Source: Brevundimonas sp. NIBR11
Lineage (GTDB): Bacteria > Pseudomonadota > Alphaproteobacteria > Caulobacterales > Caulobacteraceae
DNA length: 64,000 nt
Assembly (NCBI RefSeq): GCF_027912535.1
Contig: NZ_CP115465.1
Location: 293,001-357,000, forward strand
Reading direction: 5' to 3'
The number at the start of each line of letters is the position of its first letter. Within the stretch, counting starts at the first letter, position 1. A program made the position numbers and the translations under genes. The notes under the pieces were generated by a model, which made no database searches, was not told where the DNA came from, and was given only the letters and a program-made list of their open reading frames with translations. This document shows, in pieces, positions 46,330 to 55,305 of the stretch.

Positions 46330-47007
46330 ATGACCCGCATCACACTGATCGCCCTGACACTTCTGGCCTGCACGGCGGGCGTCGCAGAGGCGCAGAGCCG
46401 GCATCCCCGATCCCCCATCACCGCCGCCCTGAACGCCGGAACGACCGGGGTGGGCGCCGAGGTGCAGCTGAATCTCGGGCCGGTTTTTGCCGTTCGTGGC
46501 GGGATCGATACGCTGGGCTACGATTTCGATCAGTCCTACAGCGACGTGGATTATTCGGGGAGGTTCGACTTCGACACGGTGTCGGGGTTCGTCGATCTGC
46601 ATCCGTTCCTGAATGGGTTCCTCATCTCCGGCGGGGTGTATGTGGGGGACCGGACAATCAATCTCAACGGACAGCCGACGGCGCCGGTGGAGATCGGCGG
46701 GGCGACGTTCACGCCCCAGCAAGTCGGGACGCTGAGCGGGCGGGTCAAGCTGTCGGACACGGCGCCCTTCGTGGGCATCGGCTATGACGACAGCTTCTAT
46801 CGCGAGGGTCGCTGGGGCTTTCGAGGCATCGTCGGTGTGGCCTGGAGCCAGCAGCCGGAAGTCGGCCTGTCGTCGTCGGGCGGGAGCCTGTCGAACGATC
46901 CGGCCTTTCGGGCGCGGCTGGAGCAGGAGGCGCGCGACATCCAGGAAGACGCCGAGGACAAGGCCTTCTTCCCTGTGGTGCAGCTGGGTCTGACGGCGCG
47001 CTTCTAA
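46330..47007 (+). CDS. Predicted outer-membrane beta-barrel protein
   Basis: A 225-aa exported protein with a signal peptide (TLIALTLLACTAGVAEAQS), alternating beta-strand patterns with aromatic residues (YDFDQSYSDVDYSG, GRFDFDTVSGFVDLHPF) and a C-terminus ending in LTARF. It is like small OmpW/porin-type barrels. I cannot name it further. Confidence 0.65.
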   Translation: MTRITLIALTLLACTAGVAEAQSRHPRSPITAALNAGTTGVGAEVQLNLGPVFAVRGGIDTLGYDFDQSYSDVDYSGRFDFDTVSGFVDLHPFLNGFLISGGVYVGDRTINLNGQPTAPVEIGGATFTPQQVGTLSGRVKLSDTAPFVGIGYDDSFYREGRWGFRGIVGVAWSQQPEVGLSSSGGSLSNDPAFRARLEQEARDIQEDAEDKAFFPVVQLGLTARF

Positions 47008-47036
47008 TCCCGCGCGGGCGGGTCTAGACCGCCGTC

Positions 47037-47861
47037 GTGGCTTCCATTCCCCTGAACGAACTGGCCCTGCTGGCCGCCGCGATCCTGGCGGCGGGACTGG
47101 CGGGCGGACTGATCGCCGGCCTGTTCGGTGTCGGCGGCGGGACCGTTCTGGTGCCCGCCCTCTTCTATGCCTTCTCGGTGCTGGGGCTGGGCGGGGAGAG
47201 CAATCTGCATGTGGCCATCGGCACCTCTCTTCTGACCATCGTCGCGACGTCGTGGCGGTCGCTGGGGGCGCACCGAGCGCACGGGGCGGTGGACGAGGAG
47301 ATCCTGAAGACCTGGACGCCGTGGGTCGCGGGCGGAGCTCTGATCGGGGCGGCGATCGCGGGCTTCACCTCCATGGAGGGGCTAGCGGTGGTCTATGGCG
47401 TCTGCCTGATCCTGGTCGCGGCGCAGCTGGGGCTACTGCCCGAGCATGTGACCCTGAGGCGGGAGATGCCGACAGGCTGGTGGCGGCGCGGGGTCGGCGG
47501 GCTGGTCGGGCTGTTGTCCGCCATGATGGGGATCGGCGGCGGGAGCCTTGGCGGGATGGTCATGACCCTGTGTGGGCGGCCGATCCATCAGGCCGTGGCG
47601 ACGGCGTCGGGGTTCGGCCTGGCCATCGGATCTGCTGCGACCCTCGGCTTCGTGGTATTCGGGTTCGGGGCGGAAGGACGGCCGCCGCTGAGCCTGGGCT
47701 ACGTCAACGTCCCGGCGGCGGTAGCCATGGGTGTGCTGACCACCCTGGTGGCGCCGTACGGCGCGCGGCTGGCGCATCGGCTGGACAAGAGGGTCCTGCG
47801 CCGGGTGTTCGCCGTCTACATGCTGGCGACGGCTATCTCCGTGATGTTGAAGGCGTTTTAG
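47037..47861 (+). CDS. TauE/SafE-family (TSUP) permease
   Basis: A 274-aa membrane protein with eight hydrophobic segments and the two internal repeats of the family: GLFGVGGGTVLVPALFY (about 29-45) and MGIGGGSLGGMVMT (about 161). TSUP proteins export sulfite or organosulfonates. Sulfate-activation genes are nearby, but the transported ion is not decided by the sequence. GTG start. Confidence 0.9.
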   Translation: MASIPLNELALLAAAILAAGLAGGLIAGLFGVGGGTVLVPALFYAFSVLGLGGESNLHVAIGTSLLTIVATSWRSLGAHRAHGAVDEEILKTWTPWVAGGALIGAAIAGFTSMEGLAVVYGVCLILVAAQLGLLPEHVTLRREMPTGWWRRGVGGLVGLLSAMMGIGGGSLGGMVMTLCGRPIHQAVATASGFGLAIGSAATLGFVVFGFGAEGRPPLSLGYVNVPAAVAMGVLTTLVAPYGARLAHRLDKRVLRRVFAVYMLATAISVMLKAF

Positions 47862-47913
47862 TCGCGATTTGCAGTCGGCCGCAAAACGGTGAGTTCGTGG
47901 CGATTTCGGCTAG

Positions 47914-47998
47914 GCAGAGACTGCAGAAACCGGCGAGTTCGGTGACGGATGATATGCAATCCCAGCCAAAACCGTGCTGAAACTCTGCAGAGACTGCA
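47914..47998. repeat. Two 12-bp repeats GCAGAGACTGCA
   Basis: Identical copies at 47914-47925 and 47987-47998 in the gap between the TSUP gene and the convergent protease gene. Each is partly palindromic (GCAG-AGA-CTGC). Role unknown. Confidence 0.6.
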
Positions 47999-47999
47999 A

Positions 48000-48521
48000 T
48001 CAGGGACGCAGCGTGAGCCCGGTCGGGCGGGCCTCGAACGCCGACAGCCGGCCCAGATAGCTCATGCCCAGGAGGGAGTGGGGGAGGCCTTTCTCGACGA
48101 CCAGGGCGCGGACCTTGTCGACGCGGGCGCCGGAGACGGCGACGTGGTCCAGTTCGACGGCGGCGGCTTTGGCGGGGCCGGAGGCGGTCTCGACGGTCTG
48201 GGTGAAGTCGGCGGGCGTCAGGCGAAGGCCGAGGCGCAGCGCGTCCTGACGGGTCAGGGCGACAACCGACGCGCCGGTGTCGACCAGGACGCGGATGGCG
48301 CGGCCGTCGATATCGGCCTCGGCCCAATAGTGGCCGTCGGCGGAGCGGGCGATCTGGGCGGGCTGGCCCGGGGCGGTGGGGCTGGCCGGCTGGATGTGAT
48401 GCGCAGGCGCCTCCGCGGCCGCCGCCGTGCGCGGTTCCTGGTGCGTCAGCCACCAGGCGACGCTCAGCGAGGACAGGGTCGCGATGCCCATGACGATCGC
48501 GGACTGAAGATCTAGACGCAA
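48000..48521 (-). CDS. Membrane-anchored retropepsin-like aspartic protease (clan AA)
   Basis: A protein of about 173 aa. It has one N-terminal membrane segment (AIVMGIATLSSLSVAWWLT), a Pro/Ala linker, and a single retropepsin-like lobe with VLVDTGASVVALT (catalytic Asp) and SLLGMSYLGRLSAFE. It matches the TIGR02281-type family, which must dimerise to act. TTG 48521 is chosen because the N-terminus then begins RLDLQSA, as in relatives; GTG 48572 is the longer alternative. Confidence 0.8.
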   Translation of the reverse strand: MRLDLQSAIVMGIATLSSLSVAWWLTHQEPRTAAAAEAPAHHIQPASPTAPGQPAQIARSADGHYWAEADIDGRAIRVLVDTGASVVALTRQDALRLGLRLTPADFTQTVETASGPAKAAAVELDHVAVSGARVDKVRALVVEKGLPHSLLGMSYLGRLSAFEARPTGLTLRP

Positions 48522-48622
48522 CTCGGGACACCTTCGGGACCGACCGCTTCTGCGGCTGTCATCACAGTGCACGACCGGTGTTGGGATGCGGTGAAGCGAC
48601 GTGGCTGACGAAGGGTTAAGAG

Positions 48623-48838
48623 CTAGAGACCCAGTTTGGCGGGGTCGATGTTCGCTTCTCGCGACGGAAGTTCGGTCATGATCTCAGCGCGTTGTTCGTC
48701 GGTAAGGCGGGACCAGCCGCCGATCTCCTGAAGCGTCCGGTAGCAGCCCAGGCAGAGCCCTGAGGGCCCGTCGACAATGCAGACCTGCACACACGGGGTG
48801 GCGATGGAGCGTGGCGGCGGCGCTACAGCGGACGACAT
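48623..48838 (-). CDS. DUF1289 protein
   Basis: A 71-aa protein of the DUF1289 family (Fe-S or zinc-like Cys motif). Cysteines are in TPCVQVCIVDGPSGLCLGCYRTLQEI, and the tail LTDEQRAEIMTELPSR is typical. Metal binding by the four Cys is likely. Function unknown. Confidence 0.9.
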   Translation of the reverse strand: MSSAVAPPPRSIATPCVQVCIVDGPSGLCLGCYRTLQEIGGWSRLTDEQRAEIMTELPSREANIDPAKLGL

Positions 48839-48951
48839 GATTGCGAAAACTACTCCGAAAACGGACTAAAAAGCTTGCGTCTCAAACTGAGTGTGACACA
48901 TTGAAGACGACGCGAAACGACTGAGAGGGTGAAAACCCCTGGGAGCACGAC

Positions 48952-48985
48952 GCGTCTCTTTTCATCGTTCAGCGAAAGGAGACGC
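48952..48985 (+). promoter_or_regulatory. SD-sequestering hairpin upstream of a 50-aa ORF
   Basis: GCGTCTCTTTTC (48952-48963) pairs with GAAAGGAGACGC (48974-48985): 12 base pairs with one G-U, loop of 10 bases. The right arm contains the Shine-Dalgarno AAAGGAG of the small gene. A second small hairpin (GGGT-GAAA-ACCC) lies at about 48927-48938. The U-run opposite the AGG core recalls fourU thermometers. Confidence 0.75.
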
Positions 48986-48989
48986 CAAG

Positions 48990-49142
48990 ATGAACGACAA
49001 GGAGAAGAACCTCCAGCACGCCATGATGTCCTTCGCCATTTGGGGCGGGATGCTGGTGGGCCATCGACAGCCTCGCCAGAGCGAGCGGGTGGTCAGCCAC
49101 CCATCGAACTTCGTACCCTTCCGATACGGGAAGAAGGACTAG
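48990..49142 (+). CDS. 50-aa small protein with structured leader
   Basis: ATG 48990 to TAG 49142 encodes 50 aa: a charged start (MNDKEKNLQHAMMSF), a short hydrophobic middle (AIWGGMLVGH) and a basic tail ending in RYGKKD. The strong Shine-Dalgarno AAAGGAG, proper spacing and a strong terminator 9 bases after the stop support it as a real gene. Its SD lies in a hairpin, so translation is probably conditional. I recognise no family. Confidence 0.65.
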   Translation: MNDKEKNLQHAMMSFAIWGGMLVGHRQPRQSERVVSHPSNFVPFRYGKKD

Positions 49143-49150
49143 AACGCAGA

Positions 49151-49180
49151 AAGCCCCGGTCGCAGGACCGGGGCTTTTGT
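49151..49180 (+). terminator. Intrinsic terminator after the 50-aa gene
   Basis: AAGCCCCGGTC (49151-49161) pairs with GACCGGGGCTT (49166-49176) over the loop GCAG, followed by TTTTGTTTT. Confidence 0.93.
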
Positions 49181-49197
49181 TTTGGGTGAAGTCGCGT

Positions 49198-49228
49198 CCC
49201 TCTCCCGCAAGGGGAGAGGGCCTTTTGT
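49198..49228 (+). terminator. Second GC-rich hairpin with T-rich tail
   Basis: CCCTCTCCC (49198-49206), loop GCAA, then GGGAGAGGG (49212-49220), then CCTTTTGTTTG. It may back up the terminator before it. The arms resemble the blocks at 20807-20935. Confidence 0.55.
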
Positions 49229-49231
49229 TTG

Positions 49232-50248
49232 TCACCCCTCGCGGGCCGGGGTCTGCATGGACCGGGTGGCGGGGACGCCGACGGTCGGGGTGCGGGTGGC
49301 GCCGGCGGCCTGGCCGGGCTTCATGAACTTCACCAGGACGCGCTGGCCGATCAGGAGCGGCGCGTCCCCGGCGGCGACGACCACTTCCACGACGCGTTCG
49401 TCGGAGCGTTGCGACGGATCGTCCGAGGCCAGTTTGCGGGCGCCGAAGACGGCGGCGCGGCGCAGGACCGTGCCAACGTAGACCTTGGACGGATCGCCCT
49501 CGGGGGTGATCTCGACCGCCTGACCGGTGGTGACGTTGGGGATGTCGGATTCAACGATCTCGGCGCGGGCGATACGGGGGGCGTTGGGCTCCAGGTCGAA
49601 CATGTTGGACACGTTCAGGGTCGAGGCGCCGGCGCCCGGGTTGGCGTAGCGGCGGACGATGCGGCCGTCGGCCGGCGAGCGGATCACCGTCAGTTCGACA
49701 TTGTAGGCGGCCTGGTCGCGCCGGGCGCGGGCGGTCTGGACCGCGGCCTGCTGCGAGCCGAGGCGGGCCTGGGCCTGGGCGATGGCGTCGCGGGCCTGAT
49801 CGAGACGCTGGGCGGCCACGAAGTTGGTGGAGACCAGGCGCTCCAGGCGGTCGTACTCGCGCTGGGCCGTGCGGATGTCGACCTGGATCAGGTTGAGCTG
49901 GCTCTGGGCGGCGGCGAGATCGGCGGAGGCGGTCTGGAGCGACAGGCGGGCCTCGTCGTCCTCCTGACGGGCCAGGATCTGGCCGGCCGTGACCTGATCG
50001 CCTTCCTGCACCAGGACTTCGCGCACGACGCCGCCGCGACGGGCCGCGATCTGGATGATGCCGCCCTCGATGTCGACCTTGCCGTTGGCGATCGCGGCGT
50101 AGGGGCTGACCTCGCGCGTCGCCTCGGCCTTCTCGGCCTCGGCTTCCTTGGAGGCGTTGGCGCCCTGGACCATGGTGAAGCCCACCACGAGGACGATGAT
50201 CAGCACGATGCCGATCCAGAGCCATTTGTTCTTCAGGAAGGCGGGCAT
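49232..50248 (-). CDS. HlyD-type membrane fusion protein (DevB-like)
   Basis: A 338-aa periplasmic adaptor with an N-terminal anchor (LWIGIVLIIVLVVGFTMV), a lipoyl-like half (IQIAARRGGVVREVLVQEGDQV), a coiled-coil hairpin (about 100-180) and the second half with VIRSPADGRIV. It links an inner-membrane ABC exporter to an outer-membrane channel. Third gene of a DevCAB-like operon. No TolC gene is in view. Confidence 0.9.
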   Translation of the reverse strand: MPAFLKNKWLWIGIVLIIVLVVGFTMVQGANASKEAEAEKAEATREVSPYAAIANGKVDIEGGIIQIAARRGGVVREVLVQEGDQVTAGQILARQEDDEARLSLQTASADLAAAQSQLNLIQVDIRTAQREYDRLERLVSTNFVAAQRLDQARDAIAQAQARLGSQQAAVQTARARRDQAAYNVELTVIRSPADGRIVRRYANPGAGASTLNVSNMFDLEPNAPRIARAEIVESDIPNVTTGQAVEITPEGDPSKVYVGTVLRRAAVFGARKLASDDPSQRSDERVVEVVVAAGDAPLLIGQRVLVKFMKPGQAAGATRTPTVGVPATRSMQTPAREG

Positions 50249-50272
50249 GGAGAAGGTCCTCGGGACGAAGTC

Positions 50273-51055
50273 TTAGTGGTGGGACGCGAGGGTCGCGTCG
50301 GGATTGGGCGTGTGGCGCTCGTCGGAGACGATGACGCCGTCCTCGATCTTGATGACCCGGTCGGCCCAGGCCTCCAGGCGCGGGTCGTGGGTGACGCAGA
50401 TGACGGCGGCGCCGTGTTCGGTGGCGGCGCGGCGGAGCAGGCGGATGACCACCTGGCCGTTCTCGCCGTCCAGCGCCGAGGTCGGTTCATCGGCGAACAG
50501 GATCTTCGGGTCCTTGGCCAGGGCGCGGGCGATGGCGACGCGCTGCTTCTCGCCGCCCGACAGGATGGCGGGGCGCTGATGCAGGCGGTGGGCCAGGCCC
50601 ACCTCGGTCAGGGCTTCCGTGGCGCGCTTCTTCGCACGATCCGGGGACAGACCCTGGAATTTCAGCACGATCTCTACCTGCTGCAGGGCGGTCAGGGCGG
50701 GGAAGAGGTTGAAGCCCTGGAAGATGAAGCCGCAGTGGTCGAGGCGGAATTTGTCGATCCGGCCGAGGGACAGCTTCCACAGGTCGTCGACGTCGAGCGC
50801 ATCGACCCGACCTTCCTCGGGGCGCAAGAGGCCCGACAGGGCCGCGATCAGAGTGGACTTTCCGGACCCGGACGGTCCCATGACCATGGTCAGATCGCCG
50901 TGGCGGGCGTCGAAGTCGACGCCCTTCAGCACTTCGACGAAGGATTTGCCGGACTTGAAGCGTTTGACCAGTCCTTTGGCCTCGATGGCGAAGTCCCCGT
51001 GCTTGCCGTGGACCTTTGTGTGCGTCGGGGCGCCGTGCGGGGTGAAGTCGATCAT
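50273..51055 (-). CDS. ABC transporter ATP-binding protein (DevA/LolD-like)
   Basis: A 260-aa ATPase. Walker A is VMGPSGSGKSTLIAALSG (about 59), the signature motif is LSGGEKQRVAIARAL (about 165) and Walker B ILFADEPTSALD. It pairs with the FtsX-like permease of the preceding gene; its ATG overlaps that gene's stop by 4 bases. Confidence 0.95.
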   Translation of the reverse strand: MIDFTPHGAPTHTKVHGKHGDFAIEAKGLVKRFKSGKSFVEVLKGVDFDARHGDLTMVMGPSGSGKSTLIAALSGLLRPEEGRVDALDVDDLWKLSLGRIDKFRLDHCGFIFQGFNLFPALTALQQVEIVLKFQGLSPDRAKKRATEALTEVGLAHRLHQRPAILSGGEKQRVAIARALAKDPKILFADEPTSALDGENGQVVIRLLRRAATEHGAAVICVTHDPRLEAWADRVIKIEDGVIVSDERHTPNPDATLASHH

Positions 51056-52224
51056 CGCAGCAGGTCCGCTGGCTGGCTGTTCTTGAGGATGCCGAGCGAC
51101 AGGGCGCCTGAGACCATGGCGATCACGATCAGGCCGCCGCCGACGACGAGCAGCAGGACAGGAGGCAGGGCGATGATGACCGCGCCCATCATGGCAAGCG
51201 CCTGAAGCCCCATGGTCAGGAGGATGGCGGCGACCACGCCGACGCAGCCGACCCAGAAGCTGAGCTCCATGACGATGCGGTTCAGCGAACCCATGCCGAC
51301 GCCGAGGGCGCGCAGGGAGGCGAACTCCTTGATGTTGGCCATGATGGCGCCGCGCAGGGTCTGCCAGGTGATGGCGACGCCGATGATGGTGCCCAGCACC
51401 ACGCAGCCGCCAATGATGATGACCAGGATGCCTTCCTCGAACATGGCGCCGGCGTTGGCGTCGGCGAGCTCCTGACGGGTCCAGGCCTTCCACTGGCCGT
51501 CGCCTTGGGTGTTGAGCTCGGCGGCGACGCGCTGGGCCTGAGACGGGTCGCGCAGCTTGACCATCAGGGGACCGACGCGCGGGCCGGTATCGGCCTGGCC
51601 CACCATGCGAAGCGTATCGCGCGACATGATGACGGTGGCCTGCATCATGTTGGGATAGCCGCGGGTGATCCCGACGACCGTCACGGTCTGGCCGTTGTAG
51701 AGCGCCTTTTCGCCGAGCTTGACGCCGAGCTTGCCGACGGCCGTCTCGTCGATGGCGACGGTGTAGGGCTGGCGAAGGGCGTCGACGAGTTCGCGGGAAT
51801 AGTCAGTCGGGATGGTGACGGAGCCTGGCGTGGTGTCGATGATCGAGGCCTGGACGAACTGCTGGCGCGGGGCGCCCATCTTCGCCCGGTCCGCCTGGGA
51901 CATGGTCGGATCGACGTTCTTGATCGACTGGAAGGAGCCGCCGGCGCCGTCCAGTGGCTGGACCTCGACCACCTCGGGGTTATTGTAGACTTGGGGGATG
52001 AAGCGCCGCGGCACGCCCGATGGGCCGCCGATCAGCGACTTGGCGCCCGGCTGCATGACGATGATGTCGGCGCTCGAGCGTTCGATCGTGGCGGTGAAGC
52101 CCTTGCCGATGCCGATGAAAACGCCGGTCATCGACAGGACGAGCAGGCCGGACAGGGCCAGAGCCATGACGGCGGCCATGTAGCGGCGCCACTCGAAGAG
52201 CAGCGTGGAAAGCGCGAGCGACAT
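51052..52224 (-). CDS. ABC transporter permease, FtsX/MacB-like (DevC)
   Basis: A 390-aa membrane protein with four membrane helices: one near residues 18-40, a large periplasmic domain (about 45-265), then three at the C-terminus (about 270-385). It resembles DevC or the MacB transmembrane part. ATG 52224 (MSLALSTL) is preferred over the 27-base longer start. It heads the DevC-A-B exporter unit. Cargo unknown. Confidence 0.9.
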   Translation of the reverse strand: MSLALSTLLFEWRRYMAAVMALALSGLLVLSMTGVFIGIGKGFTATIERSSADIIVMQPGAKSLIGGPSGVPRRFIPQVYNNPEVVEVQPLDGAGGSFQSIKNVDPTMSQADRAKMGAPRQQFVQASIIDTTPGSVTIPTDYSRELVDALRQPYTVAIDETAVGKLGVKLGEKALYNGQTVTVVGITRGYPNMMQATVIMSRDTLRMVGQADTGPRVGPLMVKLRDPSQAQRVAAELNTQGDGQWKAWTRQELADANAGAMFEEGILVIIIGGCVVLGTIIGVAITWQTLRGAIMANIKEFASLRALGVGMGSLNRIVMELSFWVGCVGVVAAILLTMGLQALAMMGAVIIALPPVLLLVVGGGLIVIAMVSGALSLGILKNSQPADLLR

Positions 52225-52398
52225 TGTCTCAGAAACACCCCTGACTTGCACCGTTATGTGACGCGCGGTCGGGTTCTCTCCAAGTTAAATCGGGGTAAGG
52301 GGACATGCCTCGTTATGGCCACGCTTGCCGCGTCGTCGGCGGGAGGCCTAGCTATCGTGCAAATGCGCCGGGTCGCCGGCCCCCTCCAGGAAGACGCC

Positions 52399-54489
52399 AT
52401 GAATCATCGCTCGCTCGTCGCCGCCGTCTCGATGTCGGTCCTCGCCTTCGCGGCCTATCCGGCCAAGGCCGAGGAGGGGATGTGGACGTTCGACAACTTC
52501 CCCATCGCGCGGGCCAATTCGACGCTGGGGACGCATATCGACCAGGCGTGGCTGGATCGTGTGCGGCTGTCGTCGGTGAAGTTCGGCGGCTGTTCGGCCG
52601 GGATGGTGTCAGGCGAGGGCCTGGTCATGACGAACAACCACTGCGTGGCCACCTGCGTGGCCAACCTGTCGACCCAGGCCGTGAACTACGCCGAGACCGG
52701 GTTCACGCCGCGCGCCCGCGAGGACGAACTGAAATGCCCGGGCGGCACGGCCGAGGTGCTGACCGACATCAGTGATGTGACCGAGCGGGTGCGGGCGGCG
52801 GGCGCGGGCCTGACGGGGCAGGCCTTCAACCGGGCGCGCGACGCCGAGATCGGCCGGATCGAGCAGGAGGCGTGCGGTGACGCGACCGACAAGCGGTGTC
52901 AGGTCGTGACCCTGTATCGCGGCGGCCAGTTCAAGCTCTACACTTACAAGAAATACACCGACGTCCGTCTGGCCTTCGCGCCGGAGGATCGGGCCGCGAC
53001 GTTCGGCGGGGATCTGGACAACTTCAGCTTCCCCCGGTTCGCCATCGATGCCGCCTTCATCCGGCTGTACGAGAATGACGCCCCAGCACGGACCCCAACC
53101 CACTTCCGCTGGAACGCCGACCGGCCGGTGGAAGGGACGCCCGTCTTCGTGACCGGCAGCCCGGGCGCGACGCAGCGTCTGCTGACCCAGGACCAGCTGT
53201 TCACGGTGCGCGACGTGGTCCTGCCGATGGATCAGTTGATCGCCTCGGAACTGCGCGGGCGGCTGATCCGGTTCTCGGAAGAGAGCGAGGAGAACGCCTT
53301 CATCGCCATGGATCCGATCGTGGGTCTGGAGAACACCTACAAGCGGGGTCTGGGCCGGATGCGCGCCCTGACGGATCCGGCCTTCATGGCGACGCGGGCC
53401 GAGGGTGAAGCGGACTTCCGGCGCCGCGTTGCGGCCGACGCCGCGATCGCCCAAACCGCCGCCGATCCGTGGGGCGCGCTGACGGCGGTCCAGCCGATCG
53501 CGCGCGAGCTCTATCCCGCCTACGCCCTGCTGGAAGGCGGGACGGGGATCGGAACGACGCCGGTGGCGGGCGGATCGCAGCTGTTCCTGTGGGCGCGGAC
53601 GCTCGTTCGCGGGGCGCAGGAGCGGGCCAAGCCCTCGGCCGAGCGCTTGCCGGAGTTCGGCGATGCGCGCCTGTCGGCCGTGCAGTCCGGCCTGTTCGCC
53701 GAGCGTCCGACCTATCCGGCGCTGGAGCAGGTGCGGATGGAGTGGTGGCTGTCCAAGACGCGCGAATGGCTGACGGCGGACGATGGCCGGGTCCGGACGC
53801 TCCTGGGTCGCGAAAGTCCGGAAGCCCTGTCGGCGCGACTGGTCGAGGGGACGAAGCTGGCCGATCCGGCCGTGCGGCGCGCTCTGTGGGAAGGCGGTCT
53901 GGCGGCGATCGAGGCGTCGGGCGATCCGATGATCAAATATCTCCTGTCGATCCAGGAGCCGACCCGGGCGGTGCGCGAGGACTGGGAGACGCGGGTGCAG
54001 GCCCCGACCGATCAGGCCGCCGAACGCCTGGCGGCCGCACGGTTCGCGGCCTATGGCGACACGGTCTATCCGGATGCGACGGGCACGCTGCGTCTGACCT
54101 ACGGCAAGATCGAGGGTTCGGACGTGCCGGGTCAGCGCTGGGGTCCGTTCACGACCTTCGGCGGGCTGTGGGACCGGGCGACGGGGGCCGCGCCCTTCGA
54201 CGTGGCGCCGAAGCTTCTGGCCGCGCGCGACGAGATCGACCCGGACACGGTGCTGAACATGACCCTGTCGTCGGACACCATCGGCGGCTCGTCGGGCTCG
54301 CCCGTGGTCAACGCCGAGGGCGAGATGCTGGGAGCCAATTTCGACTCCACCGTCCTGACCCAGCGCAACGCCTACGGCTATGACCGCAACACCAACCGCA
54401 GCGTGATCGTGACGACGGGCGCGGTGACCGTGGCCCTGCGCGACGTCTACGACATGGGCCGGCTGGTGGAGGAGCTGGGGGTCCGCTGA
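52399..54489 (+). CDS. S46-family dipeptidyl peptidase (DPP7/DPP11-like)
   Basis: A 696-aa exported serine exopeptidase that removes N-terminal dipeptides. It has a signal peptide (SMSVLAFAAYPAKAEE), the catalytic His in VMTNNHCV (about 81), a conserved Asp region GDLDNFSFPRF (about 211), and the catalytic Ser in GGSSGSPVVNAEG (about 635). ATG with AGGAAG upstream. In the S46 family the residue after FD decides acidic versus hydrophobic preference (Arg in DPP11, Gly in DPP7); here the corresponding stretch reads NFDSTV, so Ser may sit there. Confidence 0.93.
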   Translation: MNHRSLVAAVSMSVLAFAAYPAKAEEGMWTFDNFPIARANSTLGTHIDQAWLDRVRLSSVKFGGCSAGMVSGEGLVMTNNHCVATCVANLSTQAVNYAETGFTPRAREDELKCPGGTAEVLTDISDVTERVRAAGAGLTGQAFNRARDAEIGRIEQEACGDATDKRCQVVTLYRGGQFKLYTYKKYTDVRLAFAPEDRAATFGGDLDNFSFPRFAIDAAFIRLYENDAPARTPTHFRWNADRPVEGTPVFVTGSPGATQRLLTQDQLFTVRDVVLPMDQLIASELRGRLIRFSEESEENAFIAMDPIVGLENTYKRGLGRMRALTDPAFMATRAEGEADFRRRVAADAAIAQTAADPWGALTAVQPIARELYPAYALLEGGTGIGTTPVAGGSQLFLWARTLVRGAQERAKPSAERLPEFGDARLSAVQSGLFAERPTYPALEQVRMEWWLSKTREWLTADDGRVRTLLGRESPEALSARLVEGTKLADPAVRRALWEGGLAAIEASGDPMIKYLLSIQEPTRAVREDWETRVQAPTDQAAERLAAARFAAYGDTVYPDATGTLRLTYGKIEGSDVPGQRWGPFTTFGGLWDRATGAAPFDVAPKLLAARDEIDPDTVLNMTLSSDTIGGSSGSPVVNAEGEMLGANFDSTVLTQRNAYGYDRNTNRSVIVTTGAVTVALRDVYDMGRLVEELGVR

Positions 54490-54494
54490 GGCCC

Positions 54495-55247
54495 TTAACG
54501 CCGGTCCTCGTCAGGCAGGTCGAGCGAGTGATCCTCGCCTGCTGGCGCCGGATCGGCGTGGATGATCCTCGGCGCACGCGGGGCCGGCTTCGGCTGAGCG
54601 GGCGTCGGGGCCGCGTCGGGCTCGGCCAGCGACTTGCGAGCGGTGTCGAAATACTGCCATCCGGTCCAGACGGTGGCGATGGCGGCGAACCAGATCAGGC
54701 TGTCGGCGAAGAGCTGGAAATACGGCAGGTAGTCGAAGTCGAGGCCGAAGCCGTCCCAGTTGCGGGCGAACAGCTGGCAGCCCAGGGCGACCAGCTGGAC
54801 GGTCGTCTTCCACTTGGCCAAGAGGGTGACTTCCAGCGTCACGCGACCGGCGATGGTCTCGCGCAGGGCCGAGACCGCGAACTCGCGGAACAGGATCAGG
54901 CCGCAGGGAATGGCGATCTGGGGCACCGAGCCACTCGTCAGAACGCCCAGGATAGCGCCGGTGACAAGAACCTTGTCGGCGATGGGATCGAGGATGGCGC
55001 CCCAGCGGGTCTCGGCATGCCAGCGGCGAGCCAGATAGCCGTCCACCCAGTCCGTCGAGGCGGCGACCACGAAGATGTAGAAGGCCGCGCGGTAGAGGCC
55101 GAACTGATCCTCGGGGCTCAGATAGGCCGACAGGATCGGCACCCCGCCGGTCGCCCCCGCCAGGATCAGGAACATCACCACACCGGCGACCAGACGCAGG
55201 CCGGTCAGGATGTTTGGGATCGGGTTGGCGTGGTGGGTGGGGGACAT
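54495..55247 (-). CDS. pgsA: CDP-diacylglycerol-glycerol-3-phosphate phosphatidyltransferase
   Basis: A 250-aa membrane enzyme of phospholipid synthesis. The CDP-alcohol phosphotransferase motif is complete: DWVDGYLARRWHAETRWGAILDPIADK, following D-G-x2-A-R-x8-G-x3-D-x3-D, about residues 65-92. The N-terminus PIPNILTGLRLVAG is typical of PgsA. A Pro-rich charged tail (about 205-250) extends beyond the usual length. Confidence 0.94.
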   Translation of the reverse strand: MSPTHHANPIPNILTGLRLVAGVVMFLILAGATGGVPILSAYLSPEDQFGLYRAAFYIFVVAASTDWVDGYLARRWHAETRWGAILDPIADKVLVTGAILGVLTSGSVPQIAIPCGLILFREFAVSALRETIAGRVTLEVTLLAKWKTTVQLVALGCQLFARNWDGFGLDFDYLPYFQLFADSLIWFAAIATVWTGWQYFDTARKSLAEPDAAPTPAQPKPAPRAPRIIHADPAPAGEDHSLDLPDEDRR

Positions 55248-55305
55248 GGCGATTCCGTTGGCGAGCTGGCGAGACCACCATAGGCGGTCATCAGCGAACG
55301 CGCGC

